64,000 nucleotides of DNA from Curtobacterium poinsettiae (lineage in GTDB: Bacteria > Actinomycetota > Actinomycetes > Actinomycetales > Microbacteriaceae), in assembly GCF_025677645.1 (NCBI RefSeq), contig NZ_CP106879.1:1798001-1862000 (forward strand). Reading direction: 5' to 3'. The translations under genes and the position numbers were made by a program. Under the pieces are notes generated by a model, which was given only the letters and a program-made list of their open reading frames with translations, was not told the DNA's origin and did no database searches. Below are positions 15,550 to 24,205 of this stretch, one piece after another. Within the stretch, counting starts at the first letter, position 1, and each line of letters starts with the position of its first letter.

Positions 15550-16557
15550 ATGTTCGTCGCCGCCATCGTCTTCCTCGTCATCGCGCTCGTCGCGCTCTAC
15601 TTCCGAACACGCACCTACTCCACCCCCGCACGCCCGGCCACACCCGGTCGCGAGGCACGCCCCGCCGTCCCGACCCGCCGCCCGAACCTCATCGCCGCGT
15701 GGACCGCGGCCGCAGCCGGCGTCCTGTTCGTCGGGCTCACGCTGGGCAGCACGCTCTACGCGCAGGACACGGGCGAGTCGAAGGTCCAGGTGGACATCTC
15801 CGGCAACATCGTCGGGCAGACCACGGACTCCGGGTTCCACTTCAAGGCGCCGTGGGCCACGCTCCACACGTTCAACATCCGCAACCAGACCGTCACCTAC
15901 ATCAACGCGGTGAACGGCTCGGACTCGGACAACAACGGCAACGTGCGCTCCGGCCCGTACGTCACGGTGCAGGACCAGGACGGCGTCTCGTCGAACGTCA
16001 GCCTGAACCTGCAGTACAGCATCGACGCGAAGTCGGTCACCGACATCTACCGGTCGTACAAGACCGAGGAGAACTTCAAGACGCAGTTCATCGGCAACTC
16101 GGTGCGCAGCGTCGTCCGCCAGGTGCCGAACGACTTCACCACGATCGAGCTCATCACCAAGCGCGGCACGGTGGAGAAATCGATGATCCAGGCGCTCGAG
16201 ACGCGGTGGAAGGGCTCCGGCGTGCACGTCGACAACTTCGCGCTGCAGGAGATCACCCCGCCGAAGTCCGTCACCGAGGCGTACGCCACGGCACAGCAGG
16301 CGCAGATCCAGGTCACGAAGGAGCGCGCACTGTTGGACGCCAAGAAGGTGCAGGCACAGCAGCAGGTCGCCGAAGCGCAGGGTCAGGCCGACGCCAACGA
16401 GGTCCTCAACGAGCACCCGCTCTCGGACGCCGCGCTCAAGCAGCGCGAGATCGAGGCCCTCAAGAGCGCTGGCGACAACGGCTCTCTGATCGTCGTGCCG
16501 CAGGGTACCGACAACATCCTCAGCCTGCCGGGAACCTCGGGTTCGAAGAGCAAGTAG
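15550..16557 (+). CDS. SPFH/band-7 (prohibitin-like) membrane protein
   Basis: 335 residues from ATG 15550 (AGGAG nine bases upstream). N-terminal helix (MFVAAIVFLVIALVALYF), a short basic linker, and a second hydrophobic segment (LIAAWTAAAAGVLFVGLTLG). From about residue 80 comes the SPFH domain (GIxGQTTDSGFHFKAPWATLHTFNIRNQTV...). From about 240 there is a coiled coil rich in A/Q/E/K (AYATAQQAQIQVTKERALL). The family scaffolds membrane microdomains. Flanked by repeats on both sides, so probably monocistronic. Confidence 0.9.
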   Translation: MFVAAIVFLVIALVALYFRTRTYSTPARPATPGREARPAVPTRRPNLIAAWTAAAAGVLFVGLTLGSTLYAQDTGESKVQVDISGNIVGQTTDSGFHFKAPWATLHTFNIRNQTVTYINAVNGSDSDNNGNVRSGPYVTVQDQDGVSSNVSLNLQYSIDAKSVTDIYRSYKTEENFKTQFIGNSVRSVVRQVPNDFTTIELITKRGTVEKSMIQALETRWKGSGVHVDNFALQEITPPKSVTEAYATAQQAQIQVTKERALLDAKKVQAQQQVAEAQGQADANEVLNEHPLSDAALKQREIEALKSAGDNGSLIVVPQGTDNILSLPGTSGSKSK

Positions 16558-16603
16558 CGCGCCCTGGGACGCCGGCGTCTCCCGGATCGGAGACGCGCGC
16601 CGA

Positions 16604-16651
16604 GACGGACGGGAGGCACGGTGCCAGCTGGCACCGCGCCTCCCGTCCGTC
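16604..16651. repeat. Palindromic intergenic repeat, copy 5
   Basis: GACGGACGGGAGGCACGG..., with one mismatch pair between arms. It sits in the 119-base gap between converging SPFH and ABC permease genes. Confidence 0.92.
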
Positions 16652-16676
16652 GGCGTGGCGGGGTCCAGGGCCCCGC

Positions 16677-17945
16677 TCAGGCCGCGCCGTGACTGGCGCG
16701 GCTGCGCCGCGAGAGCGAGTCGATGATGACGGCCAGCAGCAGGACCGCGCCGGTGATCATGTAGCGGATCGACGAGTCGAGGCTCAGCAGGGTGAGCCCG
16801 TTCGAGATCGACTGGATCACGATGATGCCGAGCAGCGCCGACCAGGCGCTGCCACGGCCACCGAAGAGACTCGTCCCGCCGATGACGGCTGCGGCGATCG
16901 CGTTGAGGTTGGTGTCGCCGGCGCCGGAGGACAGGCTCGCCGAGTTCAGGCGGGCGGCGGCGAGGATGCCGCCGACGGTGGCGAAGAGCGAGGTCAGCAT
17001 GAACACCGAGATGTAGATGCGGTTCACCCGGATGCCGGAGCGCCGTGCGGCTTCGACGTTGCCGCCGACCGCGAAGACCGAGCGCCCCCAGCGGGTGCGC
17101 TTCAGCACGAAGTTCATCAGCACGACCAGCACGACGAAGAACACGAACGAGGTGCCGGTGCCGAAGTCGCGCGACAGGTACCAGACCATCAGCGCGAGGC
17201 CGAGGAACAGGGCGACGGCCTTCACGATGGTCAGGGACATCGCCCCGGTCGACAGCCCGGCACGGCGGCGGCGGGCAGCGCGACGGACCTCGGTGAAGAA
17301 CAGGCCGCCGGCTGCCAGCACAGCGAGCAGGTAGGCGAGCCACGGCGGCAGGTACGAGGCCGAGGCGAACTGCACGATCGGTGAGTCGTACGGCAGGTTG
17401 ATCGAGCCGTTCGGGCCGAGGATCAACAGCTGCAGCCCGAGGAACCCGAGCAGACCGGCGAGCGTGATGACGAAGCTCGGCACCCCGAAGCGGGTGAACA
17501 GCAGGCCGTAGAGCAGACCGGCGGCGGCGCCGACGGCCAGCGCGACGGTGAGCACGAGCCACAGCGGCCAGCCGAGTGTGGTCAGGCCCTGGCCGAGGAT
17601 CGCGGCGGACAGCCCGCTGACGCTGCCGACGGACAGGTCGATCTCGCCGAGCAGCAGCACGAGCACGATGCCGATCGCGATGGTGCCGACCGCGGCGCAC
17701 TGCAGGGCGAGGTTGACCAGGTTGCCCGGGGACAGGAAGTCGGGGGAGAGCGCCTGGAACACCGCCCAGATGACGATGAGCCCGACGACCACCGGCAGCG
17801 AGCCGATGTCGCCGCCACGGACCCGTCGGACGAACGCCTTCGCCGCGCCGCCGAGCCCCGCGTCACGCAGGAGCCGCTCGTCCTGCAGGTCCGCGGCCGA
17901 GGGCGTCGGGGTCGCTGCGGTGAGGGTCTCGTCGGTCTTGCTCAT
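16677..17945 (-). CDS. Sugar ABC importer permease (XylH/FrcC type)
   Basis: 422 residues, about 10 membrane helices, belonging to the BPD_transp_2 (RbsC/XylH) family. GEIDLSVGSVSGLSAAILG is the conserved cytoplasmic-gate motif, and FGVPSFVITLAGLLGFLG and AAAVIGGTSLFGGRGSAWSALLG are further family signatures. The start ATG 17945 overlaps the ATPase stop by four bases. With the genes at 17942-18766 and 18836-19951 it forms a complete pentose/hexose importer. Confidence 0.93.
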   Translation of the reverse strand: MSKTDETLTAATPTPSAADLQDERLLRDAGLGGAAKAFVRRVRGGDIGSLPVVVGLIVIWAVFQALSPDFLSPGNLVNLALQCAAVGTIAIGIVLVLLLGEIDLSVGSVSGLSAAILGQGLTTLGWPLWLVLTVALAVGAAAGLLYGLLFTRFGVPSFVITLAGLLGFLGLQLLILGPNGSINLPYDSPIVQFASASYLPPWLAYLLAVLAAGGLFFTEVRRAARRRRAGLSTGAMSLTIVKAVALFLGLALMVWYLSRDFGTGTSFVFFVVLVVLMNFVLKRTRWGRSVFAVGGNVEAARRSGIRVNRIYISVFMLTSLFATVGGILAAARLNSASLSSGAGDTNLNAIAAAVIGGTSLFGGRGSAWSALLGIIVIQSISNGLTLLSLDSSIRYMITGAVLLLAVIIDSLSRRSRASHGAA

Positions 17946-18766
17946 GCGCTGGTCTCCTGCTCGGTCCGGGCGGCGGCGCGACGGGTGACGGCGTTGTCGG
18001 TGGCGCCGGTGATGGCCGCGATGATCTCCTCGTAGGAGACGTCGTCGATGCGGAACGTGCCGTTGTTGCGGCCGAGTCGCAGGACCGCGACCCGGTCGGC
18101 GACGGCCTGCACGTCCGCGAGGTTGTGGCTGATGAGCACGACGCCGAGGCCGCGCTCGCGCAGGCGTTCGACGAGGTTCAGGACCTCGGCGGTCTGCGCG
18201 ACGCCGAGTGCGGCGGTGGGCTCGTCGAGCACGACCACCTGCGGGTCGCCGATCAGCGAGCGAGCGATCGCCACGGTCTGCCGCTGCCCACCGGACAGCG
18301 ACGCGATCGGGATCCGCACCGACGGGATCCGCGCGGCGAGCTGCTGCAGGAGCTCCCACGAGCGGCGCTCCATCTCCTCTTCGTCGAGGAACGGGTGCGC
18401 GATCTCGCGACCGAGGAACAGGTTCGAGACCACGTCGAGGTTGTCGGCGAGGGCGAGGTCCTGGAACACCGTGGCGATGCCGAGGGTCTGGGCCGCCGCG
18501 GGGTTCGGGACGCTGACCTCGTCGCCGCCGAAGGTGATCGTGCCGCCGTCGGGCGTGTAGACCCCGGCGAGGATCTTCACGAACGTCGACTTGCCGGCGC
18601 CGTTGTCGCCGACGATGGCGACCACCTCGCCCGGGTAGACGTCGAAGTCGATGTCGCTGAGGGCCTGGACGGCGCCGAACCGCTTGGTGATCCCGCGTAG
18701 GGACATCACCGGGTCGGCGGAGGGGTGTGCTGCTGGTGACGCGTTGCTCACGGGTGTCGTGCTCAC
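17942..18766 (-). CDS. Sugar ABC importer ATP-binding protein (single-domain)
   Basis: 274 residues with one nucleotide-binding domain. Walker A is GDNGAGKST, Q-loop VFQDLALADN, signature LSGGQRQTVAIARSL, Walker B VVVLDEPTAAL, H-loop ISHN. Most carbohydrate-uptake-2 ATPases (RbsA, XylG) are double-domain proteins of about 500 residues; the short length is like FrcA, so a homodimer must drive the transporter. It lies between the binding protein and permease genes. Confidence 0.93.
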   Translation of the reverse strand: MSTTPVSNASPAAHPSADPVMSLRGITKRFGAVQALSDIDFDVYPGEVVAIVGDNGAGKSTFVKILAGVYTPDGGTITFGGDEVSVPNPAAAQTLGIATVFQDLALADNLDVVSNLFLGREIAHPFLDEEEMERRSWELLQQLAARIPSVRIPIASLSGGQRQTVAIARSLIGDPQVVVLDEPTAALGVAQTAEVLNLVERLRERGLGVVLISHNLADVQAVADRVAVLRLGRNNGTFRIDDVSYEEIIAAITGATDNAVTRRAAARTEQETSA

Positions 18767-18835
18767 GGGTGTCGTCCTCGATCGGTGAGGCCCGCCCGGT
18801 CCGCAGTCGGACCGGGCGGGCAGAGGGGGTCGGAC

Positions 18836-19951
18836 CTACTTGATGCCGGCGCTGTCGCAGGCCGACTCGTACTGCGCGGTGCAGATCTTCGACACCTCGT
18901 ACAGGCCGTCCTTGACCACCGTCGACTGGACGTTGTCCGTGGTGACGGCGACCGGGTCGAGCAGCGTCGACTGGACGCTGGCGCCGCCGGCGGTGTCGAC
19001 GGTGGTGTCGCCCTTCGGGGTCTCACCCTTGGCGAACTGGATCGCCAGGTCGGCGGCCTTCGACGCCTCGGGCTTGAAGGCCTTGTAGACGGTCATGTAC
19101 TGCTCGCCGGCGAGGATCCGCTGGATGCCCGCGAGCGAGGCGTCCTGCCCGGTGACGGGCGGGAGCTCGGTGACGCCGGCCGACTTCAGGGCCGCGATCA
19201 CGCCGCCGCCGGTGTCGTCGTTCGCCGCGTAGACGCCGGTGATCTTGTCCTTGCCGAGCTTGCTGATCTGGCCGGCTGCCCAGTCCTGCGCCTTGGCGGG
19301 GTCCCATCCGGGGGTGTCGTACTCGGCGAGCACCTTGTAGCCGCTGTCGTCGATGACCGAGTGCGCGCCCTTCTTGAACTGCGAGGCGTTGTTGTCGGTG
19401 GGGGAGCCGTTCACCATGATGATGCCCGAGCCCTCCGGGACCTTCTTCGCCTTGAGTGCGTCGACCAGAGCCTGGCCCTGCAGCTCACCGACCTTCTCGT
19501 TGTCGAACGAGATGTAGTAGCTCAGGTCGGGGCTGTTGATGAGCCGGTCGTAGGAGATCACCGGCACCTTCTTCGCCTTCGCCTGCTGGACGATGGACGC
19601 TGCGGCCTCGCCGTCGAACGGGTCGAGGACCAGGACCTTGACGCCCTGCGTGAGCATCGACTGGGCCTGCTGCAGCTGCTTCGACGCGTCGCCGTCGGCG
19701 TTCGCGTAGACGACCGAGCAGCCGCTGCACTGCTTCTTCACCTCGGCGGTGAAGAGCGGGCGGTCGGCGCTGGCGTAGCGGGCGGTGACGGAGTCGGGCA
19801 GGAGCAGGCCGATCTTGGCCTTCGACGCGTCCCCGCCGCCTCCGCCGGAACCGGTTCCGGCGTCCGCGCCGTTGGAACAGCCCGCCAGGGTGGTGATCGC
19901 GAGCAGCAGGGCGCTGACGCCCAGCATCGCTCGTGTGGTGGATTTCTTCAT
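18836..19951 (-). CDS. Sugar-binding lipoprotein of ABC importer (XylF/RbsB type)
   Basis: 371 residues from ATG 19951, with GGAGGA upstream. Signal peptide with lipobox LTTLAGC (Cys about 25) and a Gly/Ser linker. The periplasmic-binding fold begins IGLLLPDSVTARYASADRPLF; VLVLDPFDGEAAASIV, VPVISYDRLI and GVYAANDDTGGGVIAALKSAG are typical of XylF-type proteins. The I-S-Y-D-R-L-I segment favours xylose or a similar aldose, but binding-pocket assignment is not certain. First gene of the operon. Confidence 0.92.
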   Translation of the reverse strand: MKKSTTRAMLGVSALLLAITTLAGCSNGADAGTGSGGGGGDASKAKIGLLLPDSVTARYASADRPLFTAEVKKQCSGCSVVYANADGDASKQLQQAQSMLTQGVKVLVLDPFDGEAAASIVQQAKAKKVPVISYDRLINSPDLSYYISFDNEKVGELQGQALVDALKAKKVPEGSGIIMVNGSPTDNNASQFKKGAHSVIDDSGYKVLAEYDTPGWDPAKAQDWAAGQISKLGKDKITGVYAANDDTGGGVIAALKSAGVTELPPVTGQDASLAGIQRILAGEQYMTVYKAFKPEASKAADLAIQFAKGETPKGDTTVDTAGGASVQSTLLDPVAVTTDNVQSTVVKDGLYEVSKICTAQYESACDSAGIK

Positions 19952-19996
19952 TGAAACGTCCTCCAACAGTGGACCGCCCCCATCGGCGGTGCCCTG

Positions 19997-20025
19997 AGTG
20001 TGACAGTGAGCGTTCTTGGCTGCAA
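19997..20025 (-). promoter_or_regulatory. Predicted promoter of the sugar ABC operon
   Basis: On the minus strand TTGCAG (20020-20025) and CACACT (19997-20002) are 17 bases apart, about 45 bases upstream of the binding-protein ATG. A GTTGAACGCAAC imperfect inverted repeat at 20028-20039 abuts the -35 box and could be a ROK regulator site. Confidence 0.45.
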
Positions 20026-20076
20026 GAGTTGAACGCAACGACCGCGCGCCGTGACGAAAACGTTACCCGGAGGGCG

Positions 20077-20124
20077 CGGAGCGGCACGGCCGGTGCAGCA
20101 CGGAGCGGCACGGCCGGTGCAGCA
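20077..20124. repeat. 24-bp tandem repeat, two exact copies plus partial third
   Basis: Unit CGGAGCGGCACGGCCGGTGCAGCA at 20077-20100 and 20101-20124, with a partial third copy beginning CGGAGCG. It lies just past the stop of the ROK gene and upstream of the ABC operon promoter. Confidence 0.8.
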
Positions 20125-20161
20125 CGGAGCGCCCGGTCGGCACGGCCCGGCGCGGGTCCTC

Positions 20162-21334
20162 CTAGCGTGCGCGGGTGACGTCCACGGCCTCGATCGCCAG
20201 GGCCAGCGCGCCGGTCACCGCGGCCTTCTCGCCGAGCTGCCCCTGCACCACGTCCGGGGTGCCGTCCACGTCGACGATCAACGACGACTCGAGGGCGTGC
20301 CGCATCGGGCCGAGCAGGAGTTCACCGGCCCGCGCGAACTCGCCCGTGACCACCACCCGCTCCGGGTCGAGGACGTTGCAGAGCCCCACCGCCGCCGAAC
20401 CGATCGCGCGCCCGGCGTCGGCCACGGCGCGCATGCAGACCTGGTCGCCGCCCATCGCGCGCAGGATCAGGTCCGCCAGCTTCAGGGTGCCGACCTCGTC
20501 GCGGACACCCTCGAGCACGGCGGGCGCGCCGGCGATCGCCTCCAGGCAGCCGCGGTTGCCGCACCGGCACAGGGGCCCGTTCGGCAGGACGGGCGTGTGT
20601 CCGAACTCGCCGGCGATGCCGTGGTGCCCGCGGAACAGGTGCCCGCCGAGCACGAGTCCCGCACCGATGCCGTTGCCGACGTCGAGCGTCACCACGGTGT
20701 CGCGGCCACGGGCCGCCCCGCTCCGGTGCTCGGCCAGTGCGGCGAGGTTGGCCGAGTTGTCGACCTGCACGGGCTTGTCCATCCGCCGGGCGAGCGACTG
20801 CCCGAGCGCGACGCCGTCCCAGCCGCGCAGGATCCCACCGCGCGCCGTCATCCCGGTGCGCGCGTCGATCGGGGCGGCCACGGCGAGGCCGACGGCGAGC
20901 ACCTCGTCCATCGACGACTCGATGGACTCCACCATGTCCAGCACGAGCAGCGCGGTCTTGTCGAGCTCGGCGTCGGCACGGTGGTCACGGGCCAGGGGCA
21001 TGTGCCGCTCGGCCAGGACGGCGCCGTTCAGGTCCGACAGTGCCAGCCGCAGGTGCCGCGGTGAGGCGTGCACCCCGGCGACCAACCCGAGGCCGTGCGG
21101 CAGCGTCACGCGGAGCGCCCGACGGCCGCTCGAGGTGCTCGGCGTCGCGTGCAGGGCGCCGGTCGCGACGAGTTCCTTGACGATGTTCGAGACGGTCGCG
21201 GGGGACAGTCCCGTCACCCCGGCGAGCTCGACCTGCGTCAGCCCGCCGTGCCGTTTCACCGCGCTGACGACCCGACCCCGGTTGGCTTCACGCAGTGAAG
21301 CTTGGTTCCCCGGACTGCGGCGCGGCTCTGACAC
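20162..21334 (-). CDS. ROK-family transcription regulator (XylR/NagC type)
   Basis: 390 residues from GTG 21334. N-terminal winged helix: GNQASLREANRGRVVSAVKRHGGLTQVELAGVTGLSPATVSNIVKEL (about 8-55). The ROK sugar-kinase fold follows: VTLDVGNGIGAGLVLGGHLFRGHHGIAGEFGH and the zinc site CRCGNRGCLEAIAG. Its position directly upstream of, and on the same strand as, the FrcA-type importer makes it the likely sugar-responsive repressor of that operon. Confidence 0.92.
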   Translation of the reverse strand: MSEPRRSPGNQASLREANRGRVVSAVKRHGGLTQVELAGVTGLSPATVSNIVKELVATGALHATPSTSSGRRALRVTLPHGLGLVAGVHASPRHLRLALSDLNGAVLAERHMPLARDHRADAELDKTALLVLDMVESIESSMDEVLAVGLAVAAPIDARTGMTARGGILRGWDGVALGQSLARRMDKPVQVDNSANLAALAEHRSGAARGRDTVVTLDVGNGIGAGLVLGGHLFRGHHGIAGEFGHTPVLPNGPLCRCGNRGCLEAIAGAPAVLEGVRDEVGTLKLADLILRAMGGDQVCMRAVADAGRAIGSAAVGLCNVLDPERVVVTGEFARAGELLLGPMRHALESSLIVDVDGTPDVVQGQLGEKAAVTGALALAIEAVDVTRAR

Positions 21335-21372
21335 GGGGACAGCGTAACGGGCGGGTCCGGAGCGCTCGCCGT

Positions 21373-21420
21373 GACGGCCTGGAGGCACGGTGCCAGCTGG
21401 CGCCGTGCCTCCCGTCCGGC
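21373..21420. repeat. Palindromic intergenic repeat, copy 6
   Basis: GACGGCCTGGAGGCACGG core CCAGCTGGCGCCGTGCCTCC. It directly abuts the stop of the epoxide hydrolase gene (minus strand). Confidence 0.9.
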
Positions 21421-21421
21421 G

Positions 21422-22603
21422 TCAGCGCAGGTTCCGGAACGTCGCCCGGACGTCGTCGACGAGCAGCGCCGGCTGTTCGAGCATCGCGAAGTGCCCGCCG
21501 CGCGCGACCTCGTTGAAGAACACCAGGTCTGTGTAGCGGCGCTCCGCCCAGCGGCGCGACCGGCGGACGTACTCGCCGGGCATGATGCTCAGTCCGACGG
21601 GCAGGGTCAGCGGTTCCTCGACGGTGCCCGGGGTGGCCCAGCCGGTCCGGGTGGCTTCCCAGTACATCCGCGCCGAGGACGCAGCGGTGTTCGGCAGCCA
21701 GTACAGCATGACGTCGTCGATGATCTCGTCGAGCGGGAAGATCCGCTCGGCGTCGCCGTGTTCGTCGTGCGAGCCGCCGACGTCCTGGAACATCGCGTAG
21801 ATCCACGACGCCAGTCCGACGGGGGAGTCGGCCAACGAGTACCCGATGGTCTGCGGGTGGGTCGACATCTGCTGCGAGTAGGCCGACAGCTCCTGCCAGT
21901 AGTGACCGCTCTCCTGCAGCATGACCTGCTCGTCAGGGGAGGCGTTCCGGGCTTCGTCGTCGGTCGGCATGAACAGCGCCATGTTGAGGTGGATGCCGGC
22001 GAGCCCGATGTCCCCCGCGGCCTGCAGGGCTGCGAGCTCCGCGGTGACGGTGGCGCCGAGGTCACCGCCCTGGGCGAACCAGTCCGTGTAGCCGAGCCGG
22101 GACATCAGCACCGACCAGGCCCTGGCCGTCCGAGCGGTGTTCCACCCGGTCGTCGTCGGTCTGCCGGAGAACCCGAACCCGGGCAGGCTCGGGATCACGA
22201 CGTGGAACGCGTCCTCCGCGTCGCCGCCGTGCGCAACCGGGTCGGTGAGCGGACCGATGGCGTGGCGGAACTCCAGGACGGATCCGGGCCAGCCGTGGGT
22301 GAGCAGGAGCGCGCGGGCACCGGGGACGGCAGACCGGACGTGCAGGAAGTGGACCTCGAGTCCGTCGATGTGGGTGGTGTGCTGACCCCAGCCGTTCAGG
22401 AGCGCCTCGGTCCGACGCCAGTCGTACTCCGTCGTCCAGTGCTCGACGAGGGCGCGGACCTTCTCGAGTCGGGGTCCCTGCGAGGTGTCCTCGACCGTCT
22501 CGGCGTCGGGCCAGCGGGTTCCCGACAGGCGACCGCGCAGGTCGTCGAGCTCCGCCTGGGGGACGTCGAGGGTGAACGGGGTGATGACTGTGGTGTCCGG
22601 CAT
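21422..22603 (-). CDS. Epoxide hydrolase (EHN-type alpha/beta hydrolase)
   Basis: 393 residues from ATG 22603. N-terminal EHN domain: FTLDVPQAELDDLRGRLSGTRWPDAE, then YDWRRTEALLNGWGQHTTHIDGLEVHFLH. Oxyanion motif LLLTHGWPGSVLEF, nucleophile D181 in AQGGDLGATVTAEL, catalytic His near the end in ARGGHFAMLEQP. The length and order match microsomal-type epoxide hydrolases, which open epoxides to diols. Divergent from a MarR regulator, which probably represses both transcripts. Confidence 0.92.
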   Translation of the reverse strand: MPDTTVITPFTLDVPQAELDDLRGRLSGTRWPDAETVEDTSQGPRLEKVRALVEHWTTEYDWRRTEALLNGWGQHTTHIDGLEVHFLHVRSAVPGARALLLTHGWPGSVLEFRHAIGPLTDPVAHGGDAEDAFHVVIPSLPGFGFSGRPTTTGWNTARTARAWSVLMSRLGYTDWFAQGGDLGATVTAELAALQAAGDIGLAGIHLNMALFMPTDDEARNASPDEQVMLQESGHYWQELSAYSQQMSTHPQTIGYSLADSPVGLASWIYAMFQDVGGSHDEHGDAERIFPLDEIIDDVMLYWLPNTAASSARMYWEATRTGWATPGTVEEPLTLPVGLSIMPGEYVRRSRRWAERRYTDLVFFNEVARGGHFAMLEQPALLVDDVRATFRNLR

Positions 22604-22639
22604 GGGTCCTCGGCTGCTCGGTTGGTGACGGCTGTCCGT

Positions 22640-22687
22640 CTTGATTGCAGATGATCTTTGCACAAGACGATCTTGACCGGCTACGAT
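22640..22687. promoter_or_regulatory. MarR operator and promoter region
   Basis: An AT-richer patch in the divergent gap. CTTG-N5-AGATGATCT-N5-CAAG is an interrupted 27-bp palindrome at 22640-22666. A plus-strand promoter TTGCAC (22658-22663), 18-base spacer, TACGAT (22682-22687) overlaps it and ends seven bases before the MarR ATG (leaderless). Confidence 0.5.
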
Positions 22688-22694
22688 CTCTGAC

Positions 22695-23288
22695 ATGGAC
22701 AGTCCGACGTCGGCAGGAGCGCTCCCCGAGATCGACTGGGGTGCCGAGGGGATCGAATCCGAGCTCGGGTGGGCGCTGCCGCTGGCGCTCCAGGGCTTCA
22801 CACGGATGGGCAGCGAGGCGGTCGACGACGTGCCGGGCGGGCCCCGCGGGTACCAGGTGCTCGTCGCGATCACCACCGAGGAACCGTCGTCGCAACTCGG
22901 ACTCGCGCAGCGGCTCGGGATCGACAAGACCCAGATGACCTACATCGTCGACGCGCTCGAGTCGGGTGGGTTCGTCGAACGCCGCCCGGCCCCGACGGAC
23001 CGGCGGGTACGGCAGGTCCACCCCACCGACGCCGGCCGTACCCTGCTCGCCCGGACCCGGTCCGCCCTGCGCGGCGCCGAGGGCGTGCTCATGCGACACC
23101 TGGACGACGACGAACAGACGACGCTGCGTCGGCTCCTGGCCCGCGTCGCGCTCACCGCCGGGCTCAGCACCGCCGGACCGGACCAGGCAGACCCCACGTT
23201 CCAACACCCCCTCGCCGTCCCGGAGCGATCCCGACGGCGCACCGCGACGACCACGTCGACCACCACTGCAGTGAGGCCCAGCCCATGA
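22695..23288 (+). CDS. MarR-family regulator
   Basis: 197 residues. The winged-helix region is at about 55-115: QLGLAQRLGIDKTQMTYIVDALESGGFVERRPAPTDRRVRQVHPTDAGRTLL, a clear MarR DNA-binding helix plus the D-R-R wing. The C-terminal 45 residues are a disordered, Thr/Pro/Arg-rich extension not usual for the family. The stop overlaps the start of the NmrA-like gene. Divergent from epoxide hydrolase. Confidence 0.92.
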   Translation: MDSPTSAGALPEIDWGAEGIESELGWALPLALQGFTRMGSEAVDDVPGGPRGYQVLVAITTEEPSSQLGLAQRLGIDKTQMTYIVDALESGGFVERRPAPTDRRVRQVHPTDAGRTLLARTRSALRGAEGVLMRHLDDDEQTTLRRLLARVALTAGLSTAGPDQADPTFQHPLAVPERSRRRTATTTSTTTAVRPSP

Positions 23289-24205
23289 CCACCACCATCC
23301 TCGTCGCCGGCGCCACCGGCGACCTCGGGCACCGCATCGTCCGCGAGCTCACCCAGCACGACGTGCGGGTCCGGGTCCTCACCCGGCCCGGCAGCAGGAC
23401 CGCCGAAGAGCGCTTCGGCGGCGACCCACGCGTCGACGTCGTCGCCGCCGAGTACGGCGACCACGACGCCCTGACCCGGGCCGTCAGCGGGTCCGACGTG
23501 GTGGTCTCCGCCGTGAGCGGGACCCGCCCGGTGATCGTCGACGCACAGCGTGCGCTCCTCGCGGCGACCGTGGCGGCGGGCGTCCGGCGGTTCATCCCGT
23601 CCGACTACTCGGCCGACTACCGGCGGATCGCACCGGGCACCAACCGCAACTTCGAGCTGCGGCGTGAGTTCGCCGCCGACCTCGACGCGGCCCCGGTGCA
23701 GGCGACCTCGATCCTGACCGGCATGTTCACCGACCTGCTGACCGGCGAGGCCCCGATGATCCTGTTCGGCCGTCGGCTCGTGCTGTTCTGGTCGTCGGCG
23801 GACCAGGTGCTCGACTTCACCACGAAGGACGACGTCGCCCGGGTCACCGCGCTCGCCGCCCTGGACGACGACGCTCCGCGGGTGATCGAGATGGCGGGCG
23901 ACCAGGTCACCGCCCGTGACGTCGCACGCACCGTGAGCGAGCTGACGGGGGAGCGCTTCCGGCTGCAGTGGGCCGGCACCACCGGGACCCTGTCCGCGAT
24001 GAGCGCCGTGGGCAAGCGCCTGTCGAAGGACCCCGACGAGACGTTCCCGGCGTGGCAGGGGATGCAGTACTTCGTGAGCATGTTCAGCGGGCAGGCGCAG
24101 CTGCACCACGTCGACAACGACCGCTACGGCGTGCAGTCGTGGACGAGTGTCCGCGACGTGCTCCGTGCGCACCTCAGCGGGCAGGGCCACCCGGCGACGG
24201 ACTGA
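23285..24205 (+). CDS. NmrA/isoflavone-reductase-like NAD(P)-binding protein
   Basis: 306 residues. N-terminal Rossmann motif ILVAGATGDLGHRIVREL (GxxGxxG), then VRVLTRPGS for NADP-phosphate contact and GVRRFIPSDYSADY, an NmrA-type segment. The domain covers the whole protein. It may be a redox-sensing regulator or an atypical short-chain reductase. Co-translated with the MarR gene (ATGA overlap), so it probably belongs to the same stress response as the epoxide hydrolase. Confidence 0.88.
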   Translation: MTTTILVAGATGDLGHRIVRELTQHDVRVRVLTRPGSRTAEERFGGDPRVDVVAAEYGDHDALTRAVSGSDVVVSAVSGTRPVIVDAQRALLAATVAAGVRRFIPSDYSADYRRIAPGTNRNFELRREFAADLDAAPVQATSILTGMFTDLLTGEAPMILFGRRLVLFWSSADQVLDFTTKDDVARVTALAALDDDAPRVIEMAGDQVTARDVARTVSELTGERFRLQWAGTTGTLSAMSAVGKRLSKDPDETFPAWQGMQYFVSMFSGQAQLHHVDNDRYGVQSWTSVRDVLRAHLSGQGHPATD

